DNA of 64,000 nt from an uncultured Alphaproteobacteria bacterium (GTDB lineage Bacteria > Pseudomonadota > Alphaproteobacteria > Rhodobacterales > Rhodobacteraceae): contig CACAAX010000002.1 of NCBI GenBank assembly GCA_902530595.1, positions 38,190-102,189 on the forward strand. Reading direction: 5' to 3'. Below, in pieces: positions 10,865 to 20,099 of the stretch. Position numbers and translations under genes: made by a program. Below the pieces are notes generated by a model. That model searched no databases. It was not told the origin of the DNA and was given only the letters and a program-made list of their open reading frames with translations. The stretch's first letter is position 1, and each line of letters starts with the position of its first letter.

Positions 10865-11329
10865 ATGCGTTTAAATGATATTTCAGATAACCCTGGTGCT
10901 GTAAAAAAAAGGGTAAGGGTTGGAAGGGGACCAGGTTCAGGTAAGGGTAAAACTGCTGGCCGAGGAATAAAGGGCCAAAAGTCAAGATCAGGGGTCTCAA
11001 TAAAGGCTTTTGAAGGTGGGCAAATGCCTCTTTATCAAAGGTTGCCTAAACGAGGGTTCAATTCAAGAAATTCAAAAAAACTACTAGATCAAGTCAACCT
11101 TGGATCAATCCAAAAACTCATTGATGCGAAAAAGATTGTCGAAAATAAGCTGATAGATATAGCGGTACTTCGTAGTGTAGGTTTGATCAACAAGAATGCA
11201 GTCTCAGTAAAGCTTTTGGCAAAAGGATCTCTCGCCTCCAAAGTAAATATTGAAGTTGCGAGCGCTTCCGAAAAAGCAAGACAAGCAGTTGAAAAGATGG
11301 GTGGCGAACTCAATCTTATTTCTTCATAA
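10865..11329 (+). CDS. rplO: 50S ribosomal protein L15
   Basis: L15 is a late-assembly protein with a long extended N-terminus. The 154-residue product begins [43 protein letters not shown], diagnostic of L15, and includes [17 protein letters not shown]. It is followed 15 bases later by secY, as is standard. Confidence 0.97.
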   Translation: MRLNDISDNPGAVKKRVRVGRGPGSGKGKTAGRGIKGQKSRSGVSIKAFEGGQMPLYQRLPKRGFNSRNSKKLLDQVNLGSIQKLIDAKKIVENKLIDIAVLRSVGLINKNAVSVKLLAKGSLASKVNIEVASASEKARQAVEKMGGELNLISS

Positions 11330-11344
11330 AAGGATTATTATACT

Positions 11345-12697
11345 ATGGTATCTGCAGCGGAACAGATGGCAGCCAACTTGAGCTGGAGCTCTATTGGTAA
11401 AGCAAAGGACCTTCAGAACAGGATACTTTACGCACTGTTGCTTTTAATCATTTACAGAGCAGGCACTTATGTGCCAGTCCCTGGTGTAGATGCAGAACAA
11501 TTGAAAGCTTTTTTTGAGCAAAATGCTCAGGGTATAGGTGGGATGCTAAATATGTTTACCGGTGGAGCGGTGGGAAGGATGGCTGTATTTGCGCTCGGAA
11601 TTATGCCCTATATTACATCCTCCATTATCATGCAATTGTTAACCTCTATGGTGCCATACCTTGAACAACTTAAAAAAGAGGGAGAACAGGGTAGACAGAA
11701 AATAAATCAGTATACAAGATATGGTACTGTGATTTTGGCTTTTTTTCAATCATGGGGAATAGCCGCTGGTATTGAGTCTCAGGGTCTAGCGTCAGAACCT
11801 GGACTTTTCTTTCGCGTGTCCTGCGTTGTTACACTCGTGGGAGGCACTATGCTTTTAATGTGGCTTGGTGAGCAGATAACCCAGAGGGGTATCGGAAATG
11901 GAATCTCGTTAATTATATATGTTGGTATAATAGCCGAATTACCTGGAGCTTTAGGACAGTTTTTTGCATCTGGTCGATCAGGAGCACTAAGTGCCTTTAC
12001 CATTATCTTTCTAATAATTGTAGTAATTGCAGTAATAGCTTTTGTTGTTTTTGTTGAAAGAGCTTTGCGTAAGGTTCCTCTACAGTACCCTAGAAGACAA
12101 GTAGGAATGAAAATATTTGAGGGCGAAAACTCTAACCTGCCGGTAAAAGTGAATCCAGCAGGGGTCATTCCTGCGATATTTGCATCATCCTTATTATTAT
12201 TGCCCACAACTATGACAGCGTTCTCATCCAACGATAGTTCCGGTTTTGTTGGATTTTTAGCTGCTTATCTTGGCCCCGGCCAAGTTCTCTACTATATGTT
12301 TTTCGGAGGTATGATTATTTTCTTCACCTATTTTTACACGCTAAATGTATCATTTAAGCCAGAGGATGTTGCAGAAAATATAAAGAAGCAGGGGGGATTT
12401 GTTCCTGGAATACGGCCAGGACCAAAGACAGCTGAATACCTTGAGTACGTAGTGGTTAGACTCTTAGTCGTAGGATCATTATATTTGGCCGCCGTCTGTC
12501 TTTTACCTGAGGTTTTAAGAGCGCAGATGAATGTTCCTTTTTACTTTGGCGGTACATCAGTACTAATTGTTGTGTCTGTTACTTTGGATACAGTTGGACA
12601 ATTGCAATCGCACCTTTTAGCGTATCAATATGAAGGTTTAATTGAAAAGTCGCGCCTAGGTAAGAAAAATAAAAGGCAAAATAGGTTCAGAAGATGA
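11345..12697 (+). CDS. secY: Protein translocase channel subunit SecY
   Basis: SecY forms the pore through which proteins cross or enter the inner membrane. The 450-residue product has the expected ten hydrophobic segments; recognisable pieces are AGTYVPVPGVD near the N-terminus, FALGIMPYITSSIIMQLLTS, the GEQITQRGIGNGISLIIYVGI region, and the PGIRPGPKTAEYLE cytoplasmic loop. The stop overlaps adk by 4 bases. Confidence 0.97.
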   Translation: MVSAAEQMAANLSWSSIGKAKDLQNRILYALLLLIIYRAGTYVPVPGVDAEQLKAFFEQNAQGIGGMLNMFTGGAVGRMAVFALGIMPYITSSIIMQLLTSMVPYLEQLKKEGEQGRQKINQYTRYGTVILAFFQSWGIAAGIESQGLASEPGLFFRVSCVVTLVGGTMLLMWLGEQITQRGIGNGISLIIYVGIIAELPGALGQFFASGRSGALSAFTIIFLIIVVIAVIAFVVFVERALRKVPLQYPRRQVGMKIFEGENSNLPVKVNPAGVIPAIFASSLLLLPTTMTAFSSNDSSGFVGFLAAYLGPGQVLYYMFFGGMIIFFTYFYTLNVSFKPEDVAENIKKQGGFVPGIRPGPKTAEYLEYVVVRLLVVGSLYLAAVCLLPEVLRAQMNVPFYFGGTSVLIVVSVTLDTVGQLQSHLLAYQYEGLIEKSRLGKKNKRQNRFRR

Positions 12698-13263
12698 TTA
12701 TAATATTGTTTGGACCTCCGGGAGCCGGAAAAGGGACGCAAGCTCAAAGACTGGTCGATAAATACAACCTAAAACAATTATCGACTGGAGACATGCTCAG
12801 GGAGGCTATAGCTGAAGGAAGTGAGTTAGGTAAAAAAGCGAGCTCTATTATGGATAGAGGTGAGTTGGTTTCTGACGATATTATACTATCTATGATTAGA
12901 GATAAGTTAAAGGAAAGCGGCAGTGATGGGTTTATATTTGACGGGTTTCCGCGCAACTTGGAGCAGGCTCAAGCATTAGACAAATTATTACATGAATTAA
13001 AGTTGAGTTTAGATTTGGTAATAGAAATAGTAGTAAATGATGAGGTTTTGATAAACAGAATTGAAAATCGCGCCAGAGAAAGTAAAAACGCTCGAAATGA
13101 TGATAACGAAGAAGTACTTAAAAACAGGCTAAATATCTATCATAAGACTACAGAAATGATAAAACCGTACTATTTAAAACAGAGAAAACTTTGCAAAATA
13201 GATGGGATGAGAAGTATTGAGCAAGTGAGCAGCGATATTGAAGGTCACCTAATAAATATTTAG
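12694..13263 (+). CDS. adk: Adenylate kinase, short-lid form
   Basis: Adenylate kinase interconverts ATP, ADP and AMP. The 189-residue product has the P-loop GPPGAGKGTQ at residues 7-16, the AMP-site STGDMLRE, and DGFPRNLEQA. The segment RIENRARESKNARNDDNEEVLKNRL goes straight from the P-loop core to the terminal helices, so the 25-30 residue zinc-type lid insertion of longer kinases is absent. Translation is coupled to secY by a 4-base overlap. A secY-adk pair before rpsM is a hallmark of alphaproteobacterial ribosomal clusters. Confidence 0.96.
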   Translation: MIIILFGPPGAGKGTQAQRLVDKYNLKQLSTGDMLREAIAEGSELGKKASSIMDRGELVSDDIILSMIRDKLKESGSDGFIFDGFPRNLEQAQALDKLLHELKLSLDLVIEIVVNDEVLINRIENRARESKNARNDDNEEVLKNRLNIYHKTTEMIKPYYLKQRKLCKIDGMRSIEQVSSDIEGHLINI

Positions 13264-13352
13264 AAATAATGAAACAAGTAAGTAACAGTGGGTCTATTAA
13301 AGAGAGCTGAGATGACATCTTAAAGGAATAAAAGAAATATTATATTGATCTA

Positions 13353-13380
13353 TTGACCTTCTAAATTTTAGCGCTATAAA
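13353..13380 (+). promoter_or_regulatory. Candidate sigma-70 promoter ahead of rpsM
   Basis: The 165-base gap between adk and rpsM contains TTGACC at 13353-13358 and TATAAA at 13375-13380, separated by 16 bases. This fits a housekeeping promoter and would start RNA about 40 bases upstream of the rpsM ATG, letting the rpsM-rpsK-rpoA-rplQ unit be transcribed separately from the spc part. It is seen by eye only. Confidence 0.5.
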
Positions 13381-13428
13381 GGCATTCTGGATCGTTATTT
13401 AGTAAGAAAAATTTAAGTGGAGAGTAGA

Positions 13429-13797
13429 ATGGCTAGAATAGCCGGGATAAATTTGCCGACGAACAAGAGAGTATTAATTGCCCTCACTTACATACACGGT
13501 ATAGGCAAAGTGACTTCTAAAAGTATATGCGATGCTGCGGGGGTAAACGCATCAACAAGGGTCAACCAGCTTTCTGAGCAAGAAGTTGGTTCAATAAGAC
13601 AGCAAATCGATGGTAATGTAGTGGTAGAAGGTGATTTGAGAAGGGAAAGGACAATAAATATTAAGAGGCTTATGGATCTTGGATGTTACAGGGGCTTGAG
13701 GCATAGGAGAGGGTTACCTGTAAGAGGGCAAAGAACTCACACTAATGCTAGAACAAGAAAAGGACCAGCAAAAGCGATAGCTGGTAAGAAAAAATAG
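13429..13797 (+). CDS. rpsM: 30S ribosomal protein S13
   Basis: S13 is a head protein contacting the P-site tRNA and L5. I start at the ATG at 13429 behind GTGGAGAGTAGA, giving 122 residues beginning [10 protein letters not shown]; the track GTG at 13417 would add four residues not found in the family. The C-terminal [20 protein letters not shown] is diagnostic. There is no rpmJ before it, unlike in gammaproteobacteria. Confidence 0.96.
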   Translation: MARIAGINLPTNKRVLIALTYIHGIGKVTSKSICDAAGVNASTRVNQLSEQEVGSIRQQIDGNVVVEGDLRRERTINIKRLMDLGCYRGLRHRRGLPVRGQRTHTNARTRKGPAKAIAGKKK

Positions 13798-13809
13798 ACG
13801 GAAAATCAT

Positions 13810-14187
13810 ATGGTTAAGAAAAAGAAGAAAGAGAAGAAAAACATCACTACCGGAATTGCTCATATAAATTCCAGTTTCAATAATACCAAAGTACTAATTT
13901 CAGACGTGCAAGGAAACGCAATAGCGTGGTCTTCTAGTGGGACTATGGGTTTTAAAGGTTCAAGAAAGGCAACCCCATATGCTGCGCAGTTGGCAGCAGA
14001 GGACGCTGGAAAGAAGGCGCAGGAGCACGGTATGAAGTCTCTTGATGTACATGTTCAAGGTCCGGGCTCCGGTAGAGAGTCAGCACTGAGAGCACTGTCC
14101 GCTATTGGAATGAACGTAACTTCAATCAGAGATGTTACGCCAATTGCACATAATGGATGTAGACCACCAAAACGACGACGTGTCTAA
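13810..14187 (+). CDS. rpsK: 30S ribosomal protein S11
   Basis: S11 forms part of the platform of the small subunit. The 125-residue product has a Lys-rich N-terminus, then [18 protein letters not shown], and ends with the [23 protein letters not shown] signature. It is followed by rpoA without an intervening rpsD, as in alphaproteobacteria. Confidence 0.97.
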   Translation: MVKKKKKEKKNITTGIAHINSSFNNTKVLISDVQGNAIAWSSSGTMGFKGSRKATPYAAQLAAEDAGKKAQEHGMKSLDVHVQGPGSGRESALRALSAIGMNVTSIRDVTPIAHNGCRPPKRRRV

Positions 14188-14263
14188 AGACACATCGTAA
14201 ATATTTCAACCTCGGGAACGCTTAGCTGTCACGGATCGAGCTAATGTAAGAATGGAGGACTAG

Positions 14264-15280
14264 ATGATCCACAAAAACTGGCATGAACTTATAAAACCTT
14301 CGGGTTTAAATTTAGTAAACGACGAACAAAACCCAAATTCCGCGACTATTGTTGTTGAACCACTCGAAAGAGGGTTTGGGCTTACCTTAGGAAATGCTCT
14401 TAGAAGAACGCTGCTTTCCTCTCTTCAAGGAGCTTCAATAACTGCAGTAAAGATAAATAGTGTTTTACATGAATTTTCTTCAATACCAGGCGTAAGAGAG
14501 GATGTTACGGATATAGTTTTAAATTTAAAGGCTATTGCAGTAGGTATGGAAGTAGAAGGTCCAAAGAAATTAACGTTAAAAGAACTAGGTCCTAAGGCTG
14601 TTACCGCCGGAGATATCGTTGAGACAAATGGAATAAGCATTCTGAACAAAGATGCTATGATTTGTCAGCTAGATGAAGGTGGATCTCTTGATATGGAACT
14701 TACGGTTGACACGGGTAAAGGATACGTGCCGGGCGATAAACACAAGGATGAAGACTTGGCTATAGGTTTGATATCTGTGGACGCTATGTTTTCTCCCGTG
14801 AAAAAAGTGTCATACAAGGTGGACTCTACGCGTGAAGGGCAAGTTCTTGACTATGATAAACTCTCGCTATCTATAGAGACTGATGGGTCAGTGAGTCCGG
14901 AGGATGCAATAGCTTTTGCTGCTCGAATATTACAAGATCAGCTTACTGTTTTTGTAAATTTTGAGGAGCCTCAAGCTGAAGAAATTGCCAGTGAGGAAGA
15001 TGAACTGGCTTTTAATCCACTGCTATTGAAAAAAGTTGAAGAACTTGAGCTATCAGTAAGGTCGGCAAATTGCTTAAAGAATGATAATATTGTCTACATT
15101 GGTGACTTAATTTTAAAAACGGAATCAGAAATGTTAAGAACCCCTAACTTTGGTCGAAAATCTCTTAACGAAATTAAGGAAGTTCTTACTTCAATGGGGT
15201 TGCATTTAGGTATGGATGTTTCGGAGTGGCCACCTGAAAATATTGAAGAACTTGCAAAAAAACATGAAGATCAATATTAA
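14264..15280 (+). CDS. rpoA: DNA-directed RNA polymerase alpha subunit
   Basis: The alpha subunit dimerises to nucleate RNA polymerase assembly and contacts promoter UP elements. The 338-residue product contains the N-terminal assembly domain ([24 protein letters not shown]) and a C-terminal domain from about residue 265 ([15 protein letters not shown] ... [16 protein letters not shown]). A good ribosome site (AATGGAGGAC) lies before the ATG. The 76-base gap to rpsK is larger than average but has no clear promoter. Confidence 0.97.
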   Translation: MIHKNWHELIKPSGLNLVNDEQNPNSATIVVEPLERGFGLTLGNALRRTLLSSLQGASITAVKINSVLHEFSSIPGVREDVTDIVLNLKAIAVGMEVEGPKKLTLKELGPKAVTAGDIVETNGISILNKDAMICQLDEGGSLDMELTVDTGKGYVPGDKHKDEDLAIGLISVDAMFSPVKKVSYKVDSTREGQVLDYDKLSLSIETDGSVSPEDAIAFAARILQDQLTVFVNFEEPQAEEIASEEDELAFNPLLLKKVEELELSVRSANCLKNDNIVYIGDLILKTESEMLRTPNFGRKSLNEIKEVLTSMGLHLGMDVSEWPPENIEELAKKHEDQY

Positions 15281-15302
15281 ATAACTATATGAGAGATGCA
15301 CT

Positions 15303-15737
15303 ATGAGACATTCGCATGGTTACAGAAAGTTAAACAGAACGCATGAACACAGGGCAGCTATGTTTGCTAATATGGCTTGTAGCTTAATTGAACACGAGCA
15401 AATCAAAACAACCCTCCCTAAAGCAAAAGAACTGAAGCCGATTGTAGAAAAGTTAATTACTCTTGCGAAGAAAGGCAATTTGCATTCTAGAAGAATTTTA
15501 ATCTCTAGGATTAAACAGCAAGAGGCAGTAAGAAAATTGTTTGATGTTCTAGCATCACGTTATAAAGATCGGAATGGAGGCTGTGTAAGAGTTCTAAAGG
15601 CTGGTCAAAGGTATGGGGACATGGCGGATATGGCCATAATTGAGCTTGTAGATAGAGACGAAAATGCCAAAGGCGCAGGTGACCGAAAACGGGTAGAAGA
15701 ACAGGAAAGTGCCGACGCTACTGACAATAGAGAGTAA
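15303..15737 (+). CDS. rplQ: 50S ribosomal protein L17
   Basis: L17 surrounds the tunnel exit. The 144-residue product starts [25 protein letters not shown], diagnostic of L17, and includes [13 protein letters not shown] charged tail of about 25 residues ([26 protein letters not shown]) extends beyond the minimal fold. It closes the translation superoperon. Confidence 0.97.
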   Translation: MRHSHGYRKLNRTHEHRAAMFANMACSLIEHEQIKTTLPKAKELKPIVEKLITLAKKGNLHSRRILISRIKQQEAVRKLFDVLASRYKDRNGGCVRVLKAGQRYGDMADMAIIELVDRDENAKGAGDRKRVEEQESADATDNRE

Positions 15738-15751
15738 TTAATTGCTTATTG

Positions 15752-16735
15752 ATGGCTGATAGCCGGGACATAATTGTTGAAGAAGATGAAGTCGATTGCA
15801 GGCTAAGCACCTGGATTAAAAGGAATGATAGGCGGCTAAACTTTAACTTGGTGAACACGCTCTGCAGAAAAGGCTTGATTAAAGTCAACGGCATTAAGAC
15901 AAAGGCGTCCTACAGACTCGCAATAGGCGACGTAATTACGATACCTAATCCTTCATTAAGTGTCACTGATGATGGATCAACCCCAAAAATTGACTCCAAG
16001 TTGGCTAAGCTATTACTTGAGGCAATAATTTTAAAGGATGAGCATCTCATTGCTATAAACAAACCAGAGGGTTTAGCCTCACAAGGAGGCAGTAGTCAGG
16101 GAACGCGTCATGTAGATGCATATAGATCTACACTACAATTTGGTGCAAAGGATCCCCCAAGATTAATTCATAGGCTTGATAAGGAAACCTCTGGTATTTT
16201 ATTGCTAGCTAGAGACGTTAAGACGGCAGGCGCTTTTGCTAATCTATTCAGGGCTAAAGAGGTTGAGAAGGTATATTGGGCACTTGTTGAAGGGGTACCA
16301 AAAAGAGAAAAAGGTATATTGGAAAGCTATATCGGAGACGTAGATATTTGGAAGCCCAGTATTAATCTAGGACTTATAGAGAAAAAAAAAAGAGCACAGT
16401 ATAATGCTAATAAAAAAAAAGCCCTCACTTTCTATAAAGTTATAGAAAAAATAGGGTCAAAATATGCGTGGCTAGAATTAAAGCCTGCTACTGGTCGAAC
16501 TCATCAGTTGAGAATCCATTGTGCTGAGTTAGGAAATTCCATCGTAGGAGATAGAAAATATAAAAGTGGTGAAGATAAGAATTCTCAAGACCTTCCATAT
16601 AGCTTCAAAAAGCTCTTTCTGCATGCAAGGTGCGTTAATTTCGTGCATCCAATATCAAAAAAGATAACAAAAATTGAAGCACCATTGCCTAGGCATATGG
16701 GTCTAGTTTGGAAACATTTTGGTTGGAAAATTTGA
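15752..16735 (+). CDS. rluC: RluC/RluD-family 23S rRNA pseudouridine synthase
   Basis: Enzymes of this family convert uridines of 23S rRNA to pseudouridine. The 327-residue product has an N-terminal S4 RNA-binding domain (residues about 15-66) and the catalytic domain with LIHRLDKETSGILLLAR, whose Asp near residue 143 is the catalytic base, and the C-terminal LKPATGRTHQLRIHCAEL. I use the ATG at 15752 rather than TTG at 15749. It follows rplQ by 14 bases and probably shares its transcript. Which uridines it modifies cannot be told; the name rluC is by best resemblance. Confidence 0.85.
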   Translation: MADSRDIIVEEDEVDCRLSTWIKRNDRRLNFNLVNTLCRKGLIKVNGIKTKASYRLAIGDVITIPNPSLSVTDDGSTPKIDSKLAKLLLEAIILKDEHLIAINKPEGLASQGGSSQGTRHVDAYRSTLQFGAKDPPRLIHRLDKETSGILLLARDVKTAGAFANLFRAKEVEKVYWALVEGVPKREKGILESYIGDVDIWKPSINLGLIEKKKRAQYNANKKKALTFYKVIEKIGSKYAWLELKPATGRTHQLRIHCAELGNSIVGDRKYKSGEDKNSQDLPYSFKKLFLHARCVNFVHPISKKITKIEAPLPRHMGLVWKHFGWKI

Positions 16736-16766
16736 TAAACAATTAAAGGTTCAGAACTAAATACCT

Positions 16767-17468
16767 ATGATAATTAGTAAAGATAAATACTGGAAAAGCG
16801 TTAGAAAAGAGGAGCAGAGTAAAAACTTGTTCCTCATTTACTTAGATGAGGTATGCCTCAAGTCAGATAAAGGCCATAAATTAAAGCTGTCTGAACAATT
16901 AGCTAACGAGGTTATAAGGGAGTGGAGTGCAAATGGAAAACTTAGTGCTATTAAAAATAGTTTCTTTACTAAATTTTGCTTTTCAGCGACGGATATTACA
17001 AAAAAAGAGAGGGAAGCTGTTTTTGGTCGTTTGGTGGAATATGGCAACTGTGATCCGATTTGTTATATCGCAAGTGAACCAACAAAACTACATTTGAAGC
17101 AAGAAAATCTCTATGTTCCCTTGATAGAATGGGCTGAAAAATTTTTCTCAATAAAATTGAATATAGGAACAGGACTTCTTTTCATAGAGCAGCCACCCTT
17201 AAATGCTAACATAATTAAAAAATACTTAGAAGAGCTTGATAATTTTCATTTAACTGCAATACATGAGCTGACTAAAAGCCTAGGATCTTTTTTTACTTGT
17301 CTAGCGCTTTATAAAAACGTAGTAAGTCCAGAACTTGCCTGGGAAGTCGCTAATGTTGAAGATAACTTTAGAATTGAAGTCTGGGGTGAAGTTGAAGAAG
17401 AAAAGCAGAAAAAAAATGTAGATTTTGATCATTTCAAAGATCTGACAAAAATACTTCAAATGATCTAG
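16767..17468 (+). CDS. ATP12-family F1-ATPase assembly chaperone
   Basis: ATP12 proteins bind the alpha subunit of F1-ATPase during assembly and occur in mitochondria and alphaproteobacteria. The 233-residue product shows the family path: VCLKSDKGHKLKLSEQLANEVIREW near the N-terminus, a CYIASEPTKLHLKQENLYVPLIEWAEKFF middle, and the Glu-containing SPELAWEVANVEDNFRIEVWGE region at the C-terminus. It lies 31 bases after rluC. It supports an alphaproteobacterial origin. Confidence 0.85.
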   Translation: MIISKDKYWKSVRKEEQSKNLFLIYLDEVCLKSDKGHKLKLSEQLANEVIREWSANGKLSAIKNSFFTKFCFSATDITKKEREAVFGRLVEYGNCDPICYIASEPTKLHLKQENLYVPLIEWAEKFFSIKLNIGTGLLFIEQPPLNANIIKKYLEELDNFHLTAIHELTKSLGSFFTCLALYKNVVSPELAWEVANVEDNFRIEVWGEVEEEKQKKNVDFDHFKDLTKILQMI

Positions 17469-17635
17469 TTGGGGCTGCAAGAATCATGGTTGATTGAAGA
17501 ATCAGTGTTTGAGAAGAATTGTATAAAAAAAAAAGATGAAATGCCCTTTAATTAACTGATTTTAATGAATTTTTTCTATATGAATAATTAAAAGTGGAAA
17601 AAAACGTGAGAATGTTTAAAATTACGGTCTTTAAA

Positions 17636-17678
17636 GTGTGTATGAGTTTTTTATATACACACGCAAGTTTCGAAACTT
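17636..17678 (+). promoter_or_regulatory. Two inverted repeats upstream of aapJ, including a 14-bp perfect palindrome
   Basis: In the 235-base gap before aapJ there is an imperfectly spaced hairpin GTGTGTAT (17636-17643) / ATACACAC (17655-17662), and immediately after it the perfect palindrome AAGTTTCGAAACTT at 17665-17678, ending 25 bases before the aapJ ATG. Position and symmetry suit an operator for a dimeric regulator of amino-acid uptake, or mRNA leader structure. No regulator gene is adjacent. Function is inference. Confidence 0.4.
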
Positions 17679-17703
17679 AAATTAGGTTAAAGAAGGAAAA
17701 AAT

Positions 17704-18717
17704 ATGAAGAAACTATTTTTGGGAGTGCTCACAGCGTTGGCTATGGCTGCTGGTGGTACTTTTGCTGGAACATTAGATGATGTGAAGGCACGCGGAAATT
17801 TATTATGTGGTGTATCCACGGGTGCGCCTGGTTTTGCTACTGTCGATGATAGCGGTAAAGATGTTGGGTTTGACGTGGACTACTGCCGAGCTCTAGCAGC
17901 TGCGATTTTTGGTGATCCAATGGCTGTGAAATTTGTCGGTTTGACCTCTGCAGTAAGATTTACAGCATTGGCAGCAGGAGAAGTTGACATACTTGCTAGA
18001 AACACAACATGGACATACAGCAGAGATACCGACCTGAAGCAGACATTTTTAGGTGTAAACTATTATGATGGTCAAGGCTTCATGGTTAAGAAAGAACTAG
18101 GTGTTAAGTCTACAACAGAATTAGACGGTGCGACCGTATGTATTCAAGTTGGAACAACAACAGAACTTAACCTTGCTGACTACTTCAAGGAAAATGGTAT
18201 GAGCTACGAGCCTGTGCCAACTGCTGATAACGCTGAATCTCAACAGCAATATCTTGCTGGAGCGTGTGATACATACACAACCGATGCCTCCGCATTACAC
18301 GGTACAAGAGTAAACCTTGAAAACCCTGATGACCACCTCGTTCTGCCTGAAATCATTTCAAAAGAGCCACTTGGACCTCTTGTGAGACACGGCGATGATA
18401 ATTGGGCTGACATAGGACGTTGGGTGCTAAATGCGCTAGTTATTGCTGAAGAAAAGGGAATAACAAAGGGTAATATCGATAGTTGGAAAGATACTAAAGA
18501 CGCCGAGATCCATAGACTTCTTGGAACCGGTGATGATGATATTCTAGCTATGGTAGGACTTCCTAAGAACGCTATGTACAATGCGATTAAAGCGGGTGGA
18601 AACTACGGCGAAATCTTTGAAAATAATCTAGGTGCTACAAGCGGTATTAACATCGAAAGAGGTGTGAATGCGTCTTGGACTAAGGGTGGTATTCTTTATT
18701 CACCTCCGTTTAGATGA
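17704..18717 (+). CDS. aapJ: General L-amino acid ABC transporter, substrate-binding protein
   Basis: AapJ captures a wide range of L-amino acids in the periplasm and passes them to AapQM. The 337-residue product has a cleavable signal peptide (MKKLFLGVLTALAMAAGGTFA, about 21 residues) followed by GTLDDVKARGNLLCGVSTG, and the family-3 binding-protein segments FVGLTSAVRFTALAAGEVDIL and CIQVGTTTELNLADYF. Ribosome site AAGAAGG precedes the ATG. It is first in aapJQMP and is separated from aapQ by a terminator-like hairpin, consistent with higher expression of the binding protein. Confidence 0.95.
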   Translation: MKKLFLGVLTALAMAAGGTFAGTLDDVKARGNLLCGVSTGAPGFATVDDSGKDVGFDVDYCRALAAAIFGDPMAVKFVGLTSAVRFTALAAGEVDILARNTTWTYSRDTDLKQTFLGVNYYDGQGFMVKKELGVKSTTELDGATVCIQVGTTTELNLADYFKENGMSYEPVPTADNAESQQQYLAGACDTYTTDASALHGTRVNLENPDDHLVLPEIISKEPLGPLVRHGDDNWADIGRWVLNALVIAEEKGITKGNIDSWKDTKDAEIHRLLGTGDDDILAMVGLPKNAMYNAIKAGGNYGEIFENNLGATSGINIERGVNASWTKGGILYSPPFR

Positions 18718-18734
18718 TTTGAAAACCTATTCAA

Positions 18735-18763
18735 AAAAAGGGGCGTCTTGAACGCCCCTTTTT
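18735..18763 (+). terminator. Rho-independent terminator/attenuator between aapJ and aapQ
   Basis: GGGGCGT (18740-18746) pairs with ACGCCCC (18752-18758) around a 5-base loop, flanked by a run of A before and TTTTT after. This is the clearest intrinsic terminator in the window. Lying after the first gene of the aap operon, it probably lets only part of the transcripts continue into aapQMP. Confidence 0.85.
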
Positions 18764-18881
18764 CATTTACAAAAATAAGTGAATTTTTACTAAACCTACA
18801 TGTTGCAGGTCTTATTGATTTATATTACCTCTGTAGATAAAATTTTATAGATTATAGTCAGATGTAAATTATGGAACTAAT

Positions 18882-20099
18882 ATGAGCTCACCAACTCTTC
18901 CACCATCAGAAAGCTTTAAATTTAGTATGTTGCTAAGTGACACACGTTATAGAGGAATGTCGCTACAAGTAATCACGTTTATAATATTTATGGCTGTATT
19001 TTTCTGGCTAGTCGATAATACTATTAAAAACTTAGCCTTGCTTGATAAAGATGTGAGCTTTAATTTTCTATGGCTAAGAGCCGGATACGACATTAACCAA
19101 CGATTAATACCTTACACTAGCGATAGTACACACGGAATGGCAGCTTTAGTTGGCATTCTTAATACTCTACTGGTTGCATTTGTAGGGTGCATAATTGCTA
19201 CAGTTCTCGGGCTTTTTGTTGGTATTCTACGCCTCTCAAAAAATTGGATTGTGGCAAAGCTTATGTCTGCCTACATAGAAGGTTTCAGAAATGTCCCAGT
19301 ACTCCTTTGGATTGTGATGGTTTTTGCTTTGCTTACGGAATTTACCCCCGCTCCAAGGGCTTTCAAAGGTGCTGAACCCGAAGCTACGATGTTATTTTTT
19401 GAGAGTGTTGCGATAACAAATCGAGGAACGTATTTTCCAGCACCAGTTTTGGCCGAAGGAGCCTACTGGTTACTGCTGTGCTTTGGTCTTTCGATTGTTG
19501 CCGTTATTTATTTTATTCGATACGCAAATAAACAGAAAAAAGATACTGGAAAAAGCTTACCTACATTTTGGATTAGTGTAGCAGTAATTATTTTTCCGAC
19601 ATTAATACTTTTTTTTGCAATGGGCCAGCCAGTGTCACTCGAGTATCCTTATCTCAAAGGGTTTAATTTTAAAGACGGAATACACCTTCGAAACTCATTT
19701 CTTGCATTGACCTTAGCATTAGCCTTCTATACCTCTGCGTTTATTGCTGAGATAGTAAGAGCAGGTATTATGGCAGTTTCCAAAGGCCAATCTGAGGCAG
19801 CAGCATCTCTGGGTTTGAGACCTAACAAAATAATGAGCCTTATAATCCTTCCACAGGCTTTGAGGATTATTGTTCCTCCTCTTATCTCAAATTATCTAAA
19901 TTTAACTAAAAATTCATCTCTCGCTATCGCAGTAGGATACATGGACGTTAGAGGAACTCTAGGAGGAATTACTCTTAATCAGACTGGAAGAGAGTTGGAG
20001 TCAATGCTTTTGCTTATGGGTTTTTATCTTGCAGTATCATTGTTAATTTCTTCGTTTATCAATTACTTCAATCGGTCTTTTCAAATAGTGGTGCGATGA
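18882..20099 (+). CDS. aapQ: General L-amino acid ABC transporter, permease AapQ
   Basis: AapQ is one of the two membrane subunits of the Aap system. The 405-residue product is hydrophobic with about eight membrane segments and a long periplasmic insert, as is usual for AapQ. The cytoplasmic EAA loop is EIVRAGIMAVSKGQSEAAASLGL. It is 164 bases from aapJ with a terminator between, and overlaps aapM by 4 bases. Confidence 0.93.
   Translation: MSSPTLPPSESFKFSMLLSDTRYRGMSLQVITFIIFMAVFFWLVDNTIKNLALLDKDVSFNFLWLRAGYDINQRLIPYTSDSTHGMAALVGILNTLLVAFVGCIIATVLGLFVGILRLSKNWIVAKLMSAYIEGFRNVPVLLWIVMVFALLTEFTPAPRAFKGAEPEATMLFFESVAITNRGTYFPAPVLAEGAYWLLLCFGLSIVAVIYFIRYANKQKKDTGKSLPTFWISVAVIIFPTLILFFAMGQPVSLEYPYLKGFNFKDGIHLRNSFLALTLALAFYTSAFIAEIVRAGIMAVSKGQSEAAASLGLRPNKIMSLIILPQALRIIVPPLISNYLNLTKNSSLAIAVGYMDVRGTLGGITLNQTGRELESMLLLMGFYLAVSLLISSFINYFNRSFQIVVR

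Noticed and set aside
11779-12231. 150-codon - strand ORF opposite secY
   Set aside because: Antisense shadow of a certain gene, no ribosome site.
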